48,204 nucleotides of DNA, from NCBI GenBank assembly GCA_017441765.1, contig JAFRVK010000056.1:1-48204 (forward strand), written 5' to 3'. The notes below the pieces were generated by a model. That model saw nothing but the letters and a program-made list of their open reading frames with translations, had not been told where the DNA came from and searched no databases. Below are positions 23,992 to 32,137 of the stretch, piece by piece. The stretch comes from Erysipelotrichaceae bacterium. GTDB lineage: Bacteria; Bacillota_I; Bacilli_A; Erysipelotrichales; Erysipelotrichaceae. Each line of letters begins with the position of its first letter. Position 1 is the stretch's first letter. A program made the translations under genes and the position numbers.

Positions 23992-25602
23992 ATGTTCGAT
24001 ACCATGTACCAGCCTTATCCTTCGAACCGTTACTGCATCACTGCCCGAAACGGAATGGTGGCAAGCGGATCCAATCTGGCGATTGCAGCAGGACTGGAGA
24101 TTCTGCGCAAAGGCGGAAACGCAATCGATGCGGCAATCGCAACGGCAGCCGCTTTGACTGTGGTCGAACCGACGGCAAACGGTTTGGGATCGGATGCTTT
24201 CGCGCTGGTATGGGTCAAAGATCGGTTATATGGTCTCAATGCTTCCGGATATTCACCAAAGAATATATCGTTGCAGGATGTGAAGGAGAAAAGCAAAGAT
24301 GGACAGATGCCCCGTTACGGCTGGACGCCGGTCATGGTTCCGGGTGCGGTCAAAGGATGGGAAGCGCTGTCGAAACGCTTTGGAAAGCTGTCTTTCAAAG
24401 AAGTCCTTGAACCGGCCATCCGTTATGCCGAAGAAGGTTATCCTTTGTCACCTATGCTTGCGAGCTTGTGGGAGAGAGCTGTCGGTCTCAACCGTAAACG
24501 TTTTGACGGACAGAAGGAATGTGAAGAATGGTTCAGAGTCTTTACAAAGAACGGAGAATCCTATCATTTCGGTGAAATCGTAAAACTTCCGGATCATGCG
24601 AAGACGTTACGGCTGATTGCCGAAAATGGCAGCGATGTTTTCTACAAGGGAGAGATCGCGGAACAGTTTGTCCGGCAGTCACAGAGAGACGGAGGATATT
24701 TCAGCAAGGAAGATCTCAGTGAATATGATGTCGAATGGGTCGAGCCGATCAGTATAAACTATCGCGGTTACGATGTCTATGAGATCCCTCCGAATGGTCA
24801 GGGGATCGTCGCTTTGATGGCGTTGAATATCCTGAAACGGTTTTCTTTCGACAAGAAAGAGGATATCGATACCTATCACAAACAGATCGAAGCGATCAAG
24901 ATCGCGTTTGCGAATGCGAAACATTACGTTACCGATCCGGGAAAGATGAAAATCGACCACAATGAACTGCTTAAAGATGAATTTGCCTGCAATCAGGCGG
25001 ATCTGATCTGTGACAAGGCATTGCTGCCGGAACAAGTAGAACTATCGAAAAGCGGAACGGTCTATCTGTGCACTGCAGATCAGGAAGGAAACATGGTTTC
25101 CTATATCCAAAGCAACTATATGGGTTTCGGTTCAGGTATCGTTCTGGAAGGATATGGTGTATCATTACAGAACAGAGGTACCGATTTCTCACTGGATGAA
25201 ACGAAAGCGAACGCTCTGGAACCGCACAAGAAATCCTATCACACGATTATTCCGGGTTTCCTGGCGAAAGACGGAAAAGCCATCGGTCCGTTCGGTGTCA
25301 TGGGCGGATATATGCAACCGCAGGGTCATGTACAGGTGCTGATGAATCTGATTGATTTCGATCTGAATCCGCAGATGGCTCTGGATGCACCAAGGTGGCA
25401 GTGGATGGAAGGCAAGAAGATTATTGTCGAACCGGACTTTCCGAAAGAGATCGTTCAGCAGTTGTCTGAAAAAGGACACGAAGTATCCTATGCACAGAAC
25501 CGTACGTCATTCGGAAGGGGACAGATCATCTGGAGGCTGGAGAATGGCGTACTTGTAGGTGGAACGGAATCCCGCACCGATTCCAATATCGCCTGTTACT
25601 AG
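23992..25602 (+). CDS. Gamma-glutamyltransferase family protein
   Basis: The 536-residue Ntn-hydrolase is made as one chain and self-cleaves before a threonine. The front half shows GMVASGSNLAIAAGLEILRKGGNAIDAAIA and NGLGSDAFALVW, the hallmark of GGT. The cleavage/nucleophile threonine is most likely Thr356 in SGTVYLCTADQEGNMVSYIQSNYMGFGSG. The C-terminal half keeps GVMGGYMQPQGHVQVLMN and FGRGQIIW. No signal peptide is seen, so it resembles the YwrD-type intracellular members, which transfer or hydrolyse gamma-glutamyl groups such as those of glutathione. GAGGA precedes the start. The chromate-type transporter genes follow by 11 bases, probably in the same transcript. Confidence 0.92.
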   Translation: MFDTMYQPYPSNRYCITARNGMVASGSNLAIAAGLEILRKGGNAIDAAIATAAALTVVEPTANGLGSDAFALVWVKDRLYGLNASGYSPKNISLQDVKEKSKDGQMPRYGWTPVMVPGAVKGWEALSKRFGKLSFKEVLEPAIRYAEEGYPLSPMLASLWERAVGLNRKRFDGQKECEEWFRVFTKNGESYHFGEIVKLPDHAKTLRLIAENGSDVFYKGEIAEQFVRQSQRDGGYFSKEDLSEYDVEWVEPISINYRGYDVYEIPPNGQGIVALMALNILKRFSFDKKEDIDTYHKQIEAIKIAFANAKHYVTDPGKMKIDHNELLKDEFACNQADLICDKALLPEQVELSKSGTVYLCTADQEGNMVSYIQSNYMGFGSGIVLEGYGVSLQNRGTDFSLDETKANALEPHKKSYHTIIPGFLAKDGKAIGPFGVMGGYMQPQGHVQVLMNLIDFDLNPQMALDAPRWQWMEGKKIIVEPDFPKEIVQQLSEKGHEVSYAQNRTSFGRGQIIWRLENGVLVGGTESRTDSNIACY

Positions 25603-25613
25603 AAGGAGGGAAT

Positions 25614-26174
25614 ATGCTCAAAAAAGCCTGGCTGTTGTTTATCAATACCTTCAGCATCTCCATGACCGCCAATTCCGGTTATGCGATGCTGGGTGTTATC
25701 AAAAACCGTTTTGTCGACAAATACGGATGGTTCACCAAAGAAGAAATGGAAGACTTCATCGCTCTGGCACAAAGCTGCCCGGGACCGATCGCCTGTTCCT
25801 CGGCAACGATCATCGGCTATCAGAGCGCAGGTGTCATCGGTGCTTTGGCATCGATCACGGGCGTCATCCTACCGCCATTCATCATGATGATCCTTGTTAC
25901 AATGTTCTATACCTTTATCTCTACGAATGCTTATGTCCGTATCTTTATCGACGGAATGCAGGCGGGGGTATGCGCGATGCTGCTGGATGTCGTATTGGGT
26001 TTATTCTCCGGTGTTCAGAAGATGAACAAGCCTTTCTATTACGTGATGGTCCTGCTGTCGTTCCTCTATGTCCGGCTCACGAAGTATTCGATTTTCTATC
26101 TTGCCCTGATGTGCATCGCGATCGCCATCATTAAGACGTTCCTGACGAAAAAGAAGGTGGAGGAAAGCTTATGA
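25614..26174 (+). CDS. Chromate-transporter-family protein, first half of a split pair
   Basis: This 186-residue membrane protein has a single CHR domain. The motif PGPIACSSATIIGYQSAG matches the family signature (PGP ... G) just after the first helix, and about five hydrophobic segments follow. The family includes chromate/sulfate exporters, but substrates of the short, two-gene form in Firmicutes are not proved. AAGGAGGG precedes the start. It overlaps the second half by 4 bases, as expected for subunits that form one transporter. Confidence 0.9.
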   Translation: MLKKAWLLFINTFSISMTANSGYAMLGVIKNRFVDKYGWFTKEEMEDFIALAQSCPGPIACSSATIIGYQSAGVIGALASITGVILPPFIMMILVTMFYTFISTNAYVRIFIDGMQAGVCAMLLDVVLGLFSGVQKMNKPFYYVMVLLSFLYVRLTKYSIFYLALMCIAIAIIKTFLTKKKVEESL

Positions 26175-26734
26175 TCAGCATTCTTGAAATCTTCCTCAAT
26201 TTCCTGAAGATCGGACTCTTTGCCTTCGGTGGCGCCTATGCCGTCATTCCTCTGATCGAGGAACAGATGGTTACCAATACCGGATGGATGACCTTTACCG
26301 AATTCTCAGATCTGGTAGCGATCGATGAGCTCACGCCCGGCCCCATCATCATCAATTCTTCGACCTTCATCGGCATGAAACTGGCAGGAGTACCTGGAGC
26401 GATCGCGGCAACGCTTGCCTGTGTCATTCCAGGTGCCATCATCGCTTTAACACTGGTCTGGCTGTATCAGAAATACAAGGAGATCCCTGTCATCAATGAA
26501 GCGATCAGGGTACTGAAATGCATGAGTGTGGCTCTGATCTTCTCGGTCCTGATCAAGATGTTTCTCAGTGCGGTATTCCCGGAAGGGATTGCAGCACTGA
26601 AAGAGATCAATATCCCATCTCTGATCATGGTGATCGTCAGCTTCTATGTACTGAAGAAATTCAAGACCAATCCTCTGTTTGTGATGCTGGCATGTGGCTG
26701 CATCACGCTGCTGCTATCGTTTCTAAACCTTTAA
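26171..26734 (+). CDS. Chromate-transporter-family protein, second half of a split pair
   Basis: This 187-residue partner of the preceding gene starts inside its last codons (ATGA overlap) and is therefore translated by coupling. It carries the same family signature in a second version, FGGAYAVIPLIEEQMV and ELTPGPIIINSSTFIGMKLAGVPGAI, then hydrophobic helices. Together the two short proteins should make a heterodimeric transporter equivalent to the fused, twice-as-long ChrA. The anion transported is unknown. The patatin gene follows by 6 bases. Confidence 0.9.
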   Translation: MISILEIFLNFLKIGLFAFGGAYAVIPLIEEQMVTNTGWMTFTEFSDLVAIDELTPGPIIINSSTFIGMKLAGVPGAIAATLACVIPGAIIALTLVWLYQKYKEIPVINEAIRVLKCMSVALIFSVLIKMFLSAVFPEGIAALKEINIPSLIMVIVSFYVLKKFKTNPLFVMLACGCITLLLSFLNL

Positions 26735-26740
26735 AAACAT

Positions 26741-27607
26741 ATGAAACAAGAATCAACCAAAACAGCCCTGATCATGGAAGGTGGCGCAATGCGTGGCCTG
26801 TTTACCTGTGGTATCATGGATGTCCTGATGGAAGAAGGGATCACCTTCGATGGAGCGGCAGGGATTTCCGCAGGTGCGGTCTTCGGAGTCAACTACAAGT
26901 CCAGGCAGATCGGCCGTCCTTTGCGTTACAATACGACCTTCTGCAAAAATCCGCGTTACTGTTCCCTGAAATCGCTGATCACGACCGGAGATCTCTATGG
27001 CGTCGATTTTTGCTACCGGGAGATTCCGGAACATCTTGATATCTTTGATGCGGATGCGTTTGCTGAAAACCCGATGGAATTTTATATCGGAGCGGTCGAC
27101 ATTGAAAGCGGGGAATGTGTCTATCACAAGTGTTCTGACGGTGGAACGGAAGACAGTTTATGGATGCGCGCTTCCGCTTCCATGCCTCTGGTTTCGAGAC
27201 CTGTTGAAATCAACGGACATTACTATCTGGATGGCGGAATCGTCGATTCGATTCCTTATCACTATATGAAGGAACAGGGTTTTAGCCGCTGTCTGGTCAT
27301 CCTGACTCAGCCGGAAGGGTTTCGCAAGACTGCCAATAAACTCCTGCCTCTGATCAGAGTCGTTCTTCGTAAGTATCCCAAGCTGGTAGAAGCCATGGAG
27401 ACAAGACATTTCCGATACAACGCGCAAGTCGCAGAAGTCCGTCAGGATGAGAAAGAAGGCAAAGTCTTCGTTCTTTGTCCGAAAGAGTCCTTGAATATCG
27501 GCAAGACAGAAAAGGACCCGGAAGAACTGAAGAGGGTCTATGAAGAAGGAAGAAAGTTCGCAATCGAAAAGCTTCCTGAAATCAAAGCGTTTTTAAATGA
27601 GATATAA
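26741..27607 (+). CDS. Patatin-like phospholipase
   Basis: This 288-residue cytosolic lipid acyl hydrolase has the patatin catalytic dyad. The oxyanion loop is EGGAMRG (13-19), the nucleophile is Ser43 in GISAG, and the aspartate is in YYLDGGIVDSIP. It lacks a signal peptide. It resembles the RssA/YchK/YlbK-type bacterial patatins. The start has no obvious ribosome site but lies 6 bases after the previous stop, in line with coupling. Likely a phospholipid or lysophospholipid hydrolase. The exact substrate is unknown. Confidence 0.9.
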   Translation: MKQESTKTALIMEGGAMRGLFTCGIMDVLMEEGITFDGAAGISAGAVFGVNYKSRQIGRPLRYNTTFCKNPRYCSLKSLITTGDLYGVDFCYREIPEHLDIFDADAFAENPMEFYIGAVDIESGECVYHKCSDGGTEDSLWMRASASMPLVSRPVEINGHYYLDGGIVDSIPYHYMKEQGFSRCLVILTQPEGFRKTANKLLPLIRVVLRKYPKLVEAMETRHFRYNAQVAEVRQDEKEGKVFVLCPKESLNIGKTEKDPEELKRVYEEGRKFAIEKLPEIKAFLNEI

Positions 27608-27649
27608 ACGGAAAGATTCCGTATAATAATAAAGAAGGAGATTACAACT

Positions 27650-28369
27650 ATGAGATTTGAAATAATCGGCGGCTCATTTCCAGCTGCCAATGTGATCCTG
27701 AATGCAGGAGAGACCGTTATCACGCAATCAGGAGCGATGGCTTGGGAAGATGCGGATATCGAGATGAGCACGAATGCTGAAGGCGGCTTGCTGAAATCTT
27801 TAGGCAGAATGTTTTCTGGTGCAAGCTTGATGTTTGTAAGGCATACGGCACGCAGAGACGATTCCCACATCACGTTCTCAGCCAGTTTCCCTGGCACGAT
27901 AAGAGAATTTGAGATCGATGCGGATCATGAGTACTATGCACAGAAATCAGCTTTCCTGGTTGCGGATGATACCGTTGTGGTCGATGCGACCGTCAATTCC
28001 AACTTCTGGGCAGGACTCTTAGGCGGAGAAGGCTTCGTTTTACAGAAATTCACCGGTGAAGGTTCTGTTCTGGCAGAAATCGACGGATCCGTCGTTGAAA
28101 TGGAACTGGCACCTGGCGAGCAGATCAAAGTCGAAACCGGTCATGTGGCTTTGTTTGAAGGGACAGTGACCTATGATGTCGAATCAGTCAAAGGATTCAA
28201 GAATATTTTCTTTGGCGGACAAGGCTTGTTCCTGACGACGCTGACAGGCCCGGGCAAGGTCTGGCTGCAGACATTGACGGCACAGGATATGGCAGAGAAA
28301 CTCATTCCGTACATTCCTCATTCTTCAGGTTCATCGGTCAACGTCAGTTCAGGGAAATCCTCTGACTAA
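27650..28369 (+). CDS. AIM24/TIGR00266 family protein
   Basis: The 239-residue protein is built from repeated beta strands and matches the AIM24 (mitochondrial biogenesis) family. Visible elements are AGETVITQSGAMAWEDADIEM near the start, NFWAGLLGGEGFVLQKFTGEG in the middle, and GQGLFLTTLTGPGKVWLQTL near the end. The function in bacteria is not established. It has its own AAGGAG site at about 27635. The last 13 residues are Ser-rich (SSGSSVNVSSGKSSD), which is unusual but not informative. A terminator follows. Confidence 0.88.
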   Translation: MRFEIIGGSFPAANVILNAGETVITQSGAMAWEDADIEMSTNAEGGLLKSLGRMFSGASLMFVRHTARRDDSHITFSASFPGTIREFEIDADHEYYAQKSAFLVADDTVVVDATVNSNFWAGLLGGEGFVLQKFTGEGSVLAEIDGSVVEMELAPGEQIKVETGHVALFEGTVTYDVESVKGFKNIFFGGQGLFLTTLTGPGKVWLQTLTAQDMAEKLIPYIPHSSGSSVNVSSGKSSD

Positions 28370-28395
28370 TCGCAGAATCAAAACAGAACACAAAT

Positions 28396-28420
28396 GGCAG
28401 TCTTCAGGGCTGCCTTTTTA
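28396..28420 (+). terminator. Intrinsic terminator after the AIM24 gene
   Basis: GGCAG and CTGCC pair across a 9-base loop and are followed by TTTTTA. The stem is short, so this is a moderate call. Confidence 0.6.
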
Positions 28421-28517
28421 CTTGTGAAGCAAAGCGGCTTCCATTAGAATAAAGATAGAAAGAGTGATGAAATAATACAGCTGCTAAAGCAAAACATCAG
28501 GAAGGAAGGTGAACTGC

Positions 28518-30197
28518 ATGATTAAAATGAACAGAAGAAAAAGAATGGCCAGTATTTTACTGATTCTGTGTGTTTCAGTTCTTTTCCTGCTGCATGAGAA
28601 TCAGATACATATCCATGCAGACCCAGACTATGGAACCTGTCCCGAATGCGGGCAAGCCAGGACAGGAGCATACATCACCGGCGGTCCGACCTGTACAGAA
28701 GGCGACAGTTACGAATTCTGGTGCAACAATCCTTCATGTTCGTTATATTTGTCTGCAGAAGGAGGCTATACTCCTGCGCTTGGCCATGATTATGTTGGTG
28801 AAACGGTCAGGGAAGCGACTTGTACGCAAAGCGGACTGATCCACTACAACTGTAAGCGCTGCGGCGACAGCCCTTACGATAAAACAGTTGCAGCTTTAGG
28901 ACACAGTTATGATTCATCGGTTACGAAGTCGGCGACCTGTACGGAATCAGGAATCCGGACCTACAGCTGTATCAGGTGCGGCGATACGTATACCGAGACG
29001 ATCAAGGCGCTGGGTCATAATTATACCTATGAAGAGACGGAAGCGACCTGTACCGAAGACGGACACAAGATCGGTACCTGCAGCCGCTGCGGAAATGTGA
29101 CAGACGAAGTGTCTCCTGCTTTAGGCCACGACATGAGCGAAGCCGTGGTCGTCAAAGAAGCAAGCTGTGAAGAAGATGGGCTCAAGGAAACAGAATGTCA
29201 GCGCTGCGGCGAAAAGGCCAGCGAAGTCATTCCTAAGACCGGTCATAAGTATCCGGAGGAATGGACGATCGAGAAAGAAGCCGGATTATTGACCAAGGGA
29301 TTGAAATGCAAGATCTGCGAATACTGCGGAAACCGGATCGAGGAAGTCATTCCTGCTTTGGTTTCGCCATCGGTACTTCTGGGCGGAGGAAGAACACTTA
29401 TTCTGCTGGGAGCCGGTCTGTTCTTTGGCTGGAAACATAAGAAAAAGATCGTTGAAGAAGTTGTCGAGAAAAAGAAATTCAAGCCTTCGATCGAAAACAA
29501 GACGATCGTGATCGATTCTGCAGATGAAAAGTTCATCAAACTGCTGAAAGCGCAAAGCCATCTGAAAGTTGCGGTCGTGGATCACGAAGAATCGACTTTA
29601 TCCGAAACAGTCGAAGAGAAAGAACCGAATCTGATCATCTGTGATGCCCTGACGAAAGAAGCGCTGAATGAACTGATTGAAACAAAGAAAGAAGCATTCC
29701 CGGATACGCCGCTGGCTCTGATCCCGGATGACAAGACATTGAAAGGCAGCGCAAAACAGCTGAAGCAACTGAAAGAAGACAAAGCCATCCTTGATTATCT
29801 GCCAAGCGGAACCAGTCCGTATCAGATGATGGTACGCTTTGTGCTGCCTATACTGAAGCCGGAACTGGATTCTGATGAGACGTTGGATAATATCGGACAG
29901 ATCACTGATCTCTTGGGAATTCCAGGCATCTCTACCGCTATCAATTTCTATGTTTCAGGCAGAGATATCAAGGCGACTCTGGAAGAAGGGGAACTCGGCG
30001 TGGTCGAAGGTGCGACAATCATCGGCGATGTCGCATCCATCATGGGCTGGGATCAGGTCGGTGATATTGCCGGTCTGGTGAATGATGTCGACGCGATCAA
30101 GACGGCTTTCAAGAAAGGCGGCGGAGCTTATGAAAGAAAGAAAGGCGTCAAGGCTGCCAAGGATATATCCGAGGTCGTAGGCGATCTGACAGACTGA
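28518..30197 (+). CDS. Membrane protein with Cys-rich repeats outside and a receiver-like domain inside
   Basis: This 559-residue protein was not recognised as a whole. It has an N-terminal signal anchor (RMASILLILCVSVLFLLH), then at least four repeats of about 38-40 residues (about 88-243). Each carries ATCT-(S/G)-G...C-x-x-CG-D-(T/S)-Y and a closing ALGH. The paired cysteines could bind zinc or form disulfides outside the cell. A membrane segment follows (about 286-305: LLGGGRTLILLGAGLFFGW), then a basic stretch KHKKK. The cytosolic part from about 328 resembles a receiver domain: KTIVIDSADE, KVAVVDHE, KEPNLIICDALT, TPLALIPDD. The N-start at 28518 follows GGAAGG. An in-frame GTG lies 9 bases earlier. 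The last about 110 residues are unassigned. Confidence 0.75.
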   Translation: MIKMNRRKRMASILLILCVSVLFLLHENQIHIHADPDYGTCPECGQARTGAYITGGPTCTEGDSYEFWCNNPSCSLYLSAEGGYTPALGHDYVGETVREATCTQSGLIHYNCKRCGDSPYDKTVAALGHSYDSSVTKSATCTESGIRTYSCIRCGDTYTETIKALGHNYTYEETEATCTEDGHKIGTCSRCGNVTDEVSPALGHDMSEAVVVKEASCEEDGLKETECQRCGEKASEVIPKTGHKYPEEWTIEKEAGLLTKGLKCKICEYCGNRIEEVIPALVSPSVLLGGGRTLILLGAGLFFGWKHKKKIVEEVVEKKKFKPSIENKTIVIDSADEKFIKLLKAQSHLKVAVVDHEESTLSETVEEKEPNLIICDALTKEALNELIETKKEAFPDTPLALIPDDKTLKGSAKQLKQLKEDKAILDYLPSGTSPYQMMVRFVLPILKPELDSDETLDNIGQITDLLGIPGISTAINFYVSGRDIKATLEEGELGVVEGATIIGDVASIMGWDQVGDIAGLVNDVDAIKTAFKKGGGAYERKKGVKAAKDISEVVGDLTD

Positions 30198-30204
30198 ACA
30201 TAAT

Positions 30205-30248
30205 AAAACTGTCGATAAACCGATAGAAACGGCAATGCGACAGTTTTT
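30205..30248 (+). terminator. Intrinsic terminator after the Cys-repeat protein gene
   Basis: AAAACTGTCG (30205-30214) pairs with CGACAGTTTT (30238-30247), a 10-bp stem with a 23-base loop, followed by T residues. Loop size is larger than usual. Confidence 0.65.
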
Positions 30249-30260
30249 ATATGCTTTGTT

Positions 30261-30821
30261 TTACAGTTTGATTGCCCGGATAAAGGAGTCCATTTCATCG
30301 ATGATTTTTAATCCGTTCTTTTCATAGAAACGATTGGCGTTTTCATTCGTTTTTGATACCTGAAGCATCACGCCTTTGCAGCCAATTTCCTCGAGGTGCT
30401 GAAGCATTCTCCGGATCATCATCGTACCGATCCCCTGATGCTGGTAACCGGGTTTTACATCCATGTGCAGATGGGCATCATATTCTTCGTGCCACTTCTC
30501 ATATGGGACGATCTCGTTTCTGATCCTTTCAGCAAAATCTTCCCTCAGCTTCACAGCTTCCGGCAGATATTCTTCCAGCATGTGCCTCTTGTAACGCTCG
30601 AAATCAGGCTCGGAAATGATATAACCAACGACCTCATCCGTATCTCTGTCGATCGCCACAAAACAGTTTTCTGAAGAATACCAGGCATAGTAATCGATAT
30701 AAAGATGACGGCAAAGTTCCTTCTCATCCCAGGGCCTGTTTGGATGCGAAGAGACAGCGACATTGATCGCCCGGATATCATCAAGATACTTCTTTTTGTA
30801 AGGGATGATCTCAATATTCAT
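30261..30821 (-). CDS. GNAT-family N-acetyltransferase
   Basis: This GNAT acyl-CoA transferase of about 186 residues shows the acetyl-CoA loop in the form VKPGYQHQGIGTMMIRRMLQHLEE (motif A: Q-x-x-G-x-G), followed by GCKGVMLQVSKTNENANRFYEKNGLKII (motif B). Substrate (small amine, ribosomal protein or antibiotic) is unknown. Several starts are possible. The open frame reaches an ATG at 30884, and ATG codons also occur at 30830, 30824 and 30821. The last fits the family's N-terminus (MNIEIIPYKKK). The ATG at 30830 overlaps a TATAAT box on this strand, so it should not be in the transcript if that box is used. Confidence 0.85.
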   Translation of the reverse strand: MNIEIIPYKKKYLDDIRAINVAVSSHPNRPWDEKELCRHLYIDYYAWYSSENCFVAIDRDTDEVVGYIISEPDFERYKRHMLEEYLPEAVKLREDFAERIRNEIVPYEKWHEEYDAHLHMDVKPGYQHQGIGTMMIRRMLQHLEEIGCKGVMLQVSKTNENANRFYEKNGLKIIDEMDSFIRAIKL

Positions 30822-30895
30822 CATCCCCATTATAACAATTCTTCTTAGGTTATAATGAAATCGTAGTAAAGCAGTCAATATCATAAAGGAGCGCC

Positions 30896-32095
30896 ATGGA
30901 ACATACCGATATCAGATTAAGCAAGAAAAATATTTATTCGACCCAAAGCGGAAAACATTATATCGAGATGTCTGTGCCGGAAGACTGGAGCATCAGCATC
31001 AAAGAAGACAGAGACAGCTATGGCGGATATCCTTATCCTTATACATTCAGGATCAATCTTCGTTCCCCGGATCATACTGTACTGATCAGCTATTTTTCTC
31101 CGCGCCGTTATATCGATGACCACCTTTTGAGTTTCCGAAACGGACAGATCGATGACTACGGCAACCTTCTGCGTGCCTATGAAACGCTGGATGATTATCT
31201 GGATCGCTGGGCGACAAACGATCTCAAAGAGTATCCGGAATTCGCTTATGCCGGCCCGATCGGGTATCCCAACATGGTTCAGCTGGAAGCGGATCGCAAG
31301 AAACAGGCGCTGCAAAAAGCAGAAGAAAAAGGAAACACCCTGAACTGGTACTGTTACAAGCGTATGGCACGGGCATATTCCTATAAATATAAAGAAACAG
31401 AGAGGGTGAGAGTCTATGCAGGGATCATTGAAGCAGAAGATATCAGCCAATGGTCTCCTGTTCCCGGCATGAACGGATTCATGAATGATCCATTCATGCG
31501 AAATACGATGCAAAGCGTCTTTCGGGATATGCACTATGACAAAAACACCGGTTCCTATGTCCGTCTGACGCTGAACGAGACAGGCTGGACGGTAAGACAG
31601 CTGATGATCATGGACTGCATGCTGAAGGACTATGAATATGCGTATAAAATGGTCTTCGATCCGATACGTAAGAACGGTGTCACGATCTCTGACGACATCT
31701 GGAACGAATATGCGCAGATCAAGAAAGAGAAGGATGCCGAAAGGCAGAAAATCCGTGAAGAAAAGAAAGAAGTTGCCAGGATACAGCGGGAAGCGGAAGC
31801 GCAACGCAGGGAAAGCCAGAAACAGCTTTATGACAGCATCCGCAGGACCCAGCAGGAGACCCACGACATTATTAACAGTTCCTATGAGAATCAGCGCAAA
31901 TCACAGGCAAAGGTACGGGAGATGTGGGGCGATGTCAACCAGGGCAACACGCGTTTCGTAGACAAACACGGCAATGAACATGTCATTCACACCTATGACA
32001 ACTATGCTTATAAGAATGGCGATACCTATGTCACCAGTAATGATCCTTTGGATCATTCCTATGAATGGGAAGAACTGAAAAAGAAGAAGTACTGA
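30896..32095 (+). CDS. Unknown cytosolic protein with C-terminal coiled coil
   Basis: I do not recognise this 399-residue protein. It has no signal peptide or membrane segment. The N-terminal half is a beta-rich domain (YIEMSVPEDWSISI, YPYTFRINLRSPDHTVLISYFSPRRY) that resembles a ligand-binding module of unknown identity. Residues about 275-345 form a charged helix rich in Lys, Glu and Gln (KKEKDAERQKIREEKKEVAR, QREAEAQRRESQKQLYDSI), likely coiled coil. The tail reads RFVDKHGNEHVIHTYDNYAYKNGDTYVTSNDP, a compact hydrophilic motif. AAAGGAGC sets the start. It is divergent from the acetyltransferase and lies just upstream of the SIS protein, with a 42-base gap. Confidence 0.7.
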   Translation: MEHTDIRLSKKNIYSTQSGKHYIEMSVPEDWSISIKEDRDSYGGYPYPYTFRINLRSPDHTVLISYFSPRRYIDDHLLSFRNGQIDDYGNLLRAYETLDDYLDRWATNDLKEYPEFAYAGPIGYPNMVQLEADRKKQALQKAEEKGNTLNWYCYKRMARAYSYKYKETERVRVYAGIIEAEDISQWSPVPGMNGFMNDPFMRNTMQSVFRDMHYDKNTGSYVRLTLNETGWTVRQLMIMDCMLKDYEYAYKMVFDPIRKNGVTISDDIWNEYAQIKKEKDAERQKIREEKKEVARIQREAEAQRRESQKQLYDSIRRTQQETHDIINSSYENQRKSQAKVREMWGDVNQGNTRFVDKHGNEHVIHTYDNYAYKNGDTYVTSNDPLDHSYEWEELKKKKY

Positions 32096-32137
32096 ATCCG
32101 TCTATCATAATGAAACGGAAGAATATGAGGGAAACTT

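Noticed and set aside
28606..29246. Repeated CTGT/TGCGGCG-like DNA pattern as a possible CRISPR or satellite array
   Set aside because: The periodicity follows the protein-level Cys repeat; there are no exact DNA repeats with unique spacers.
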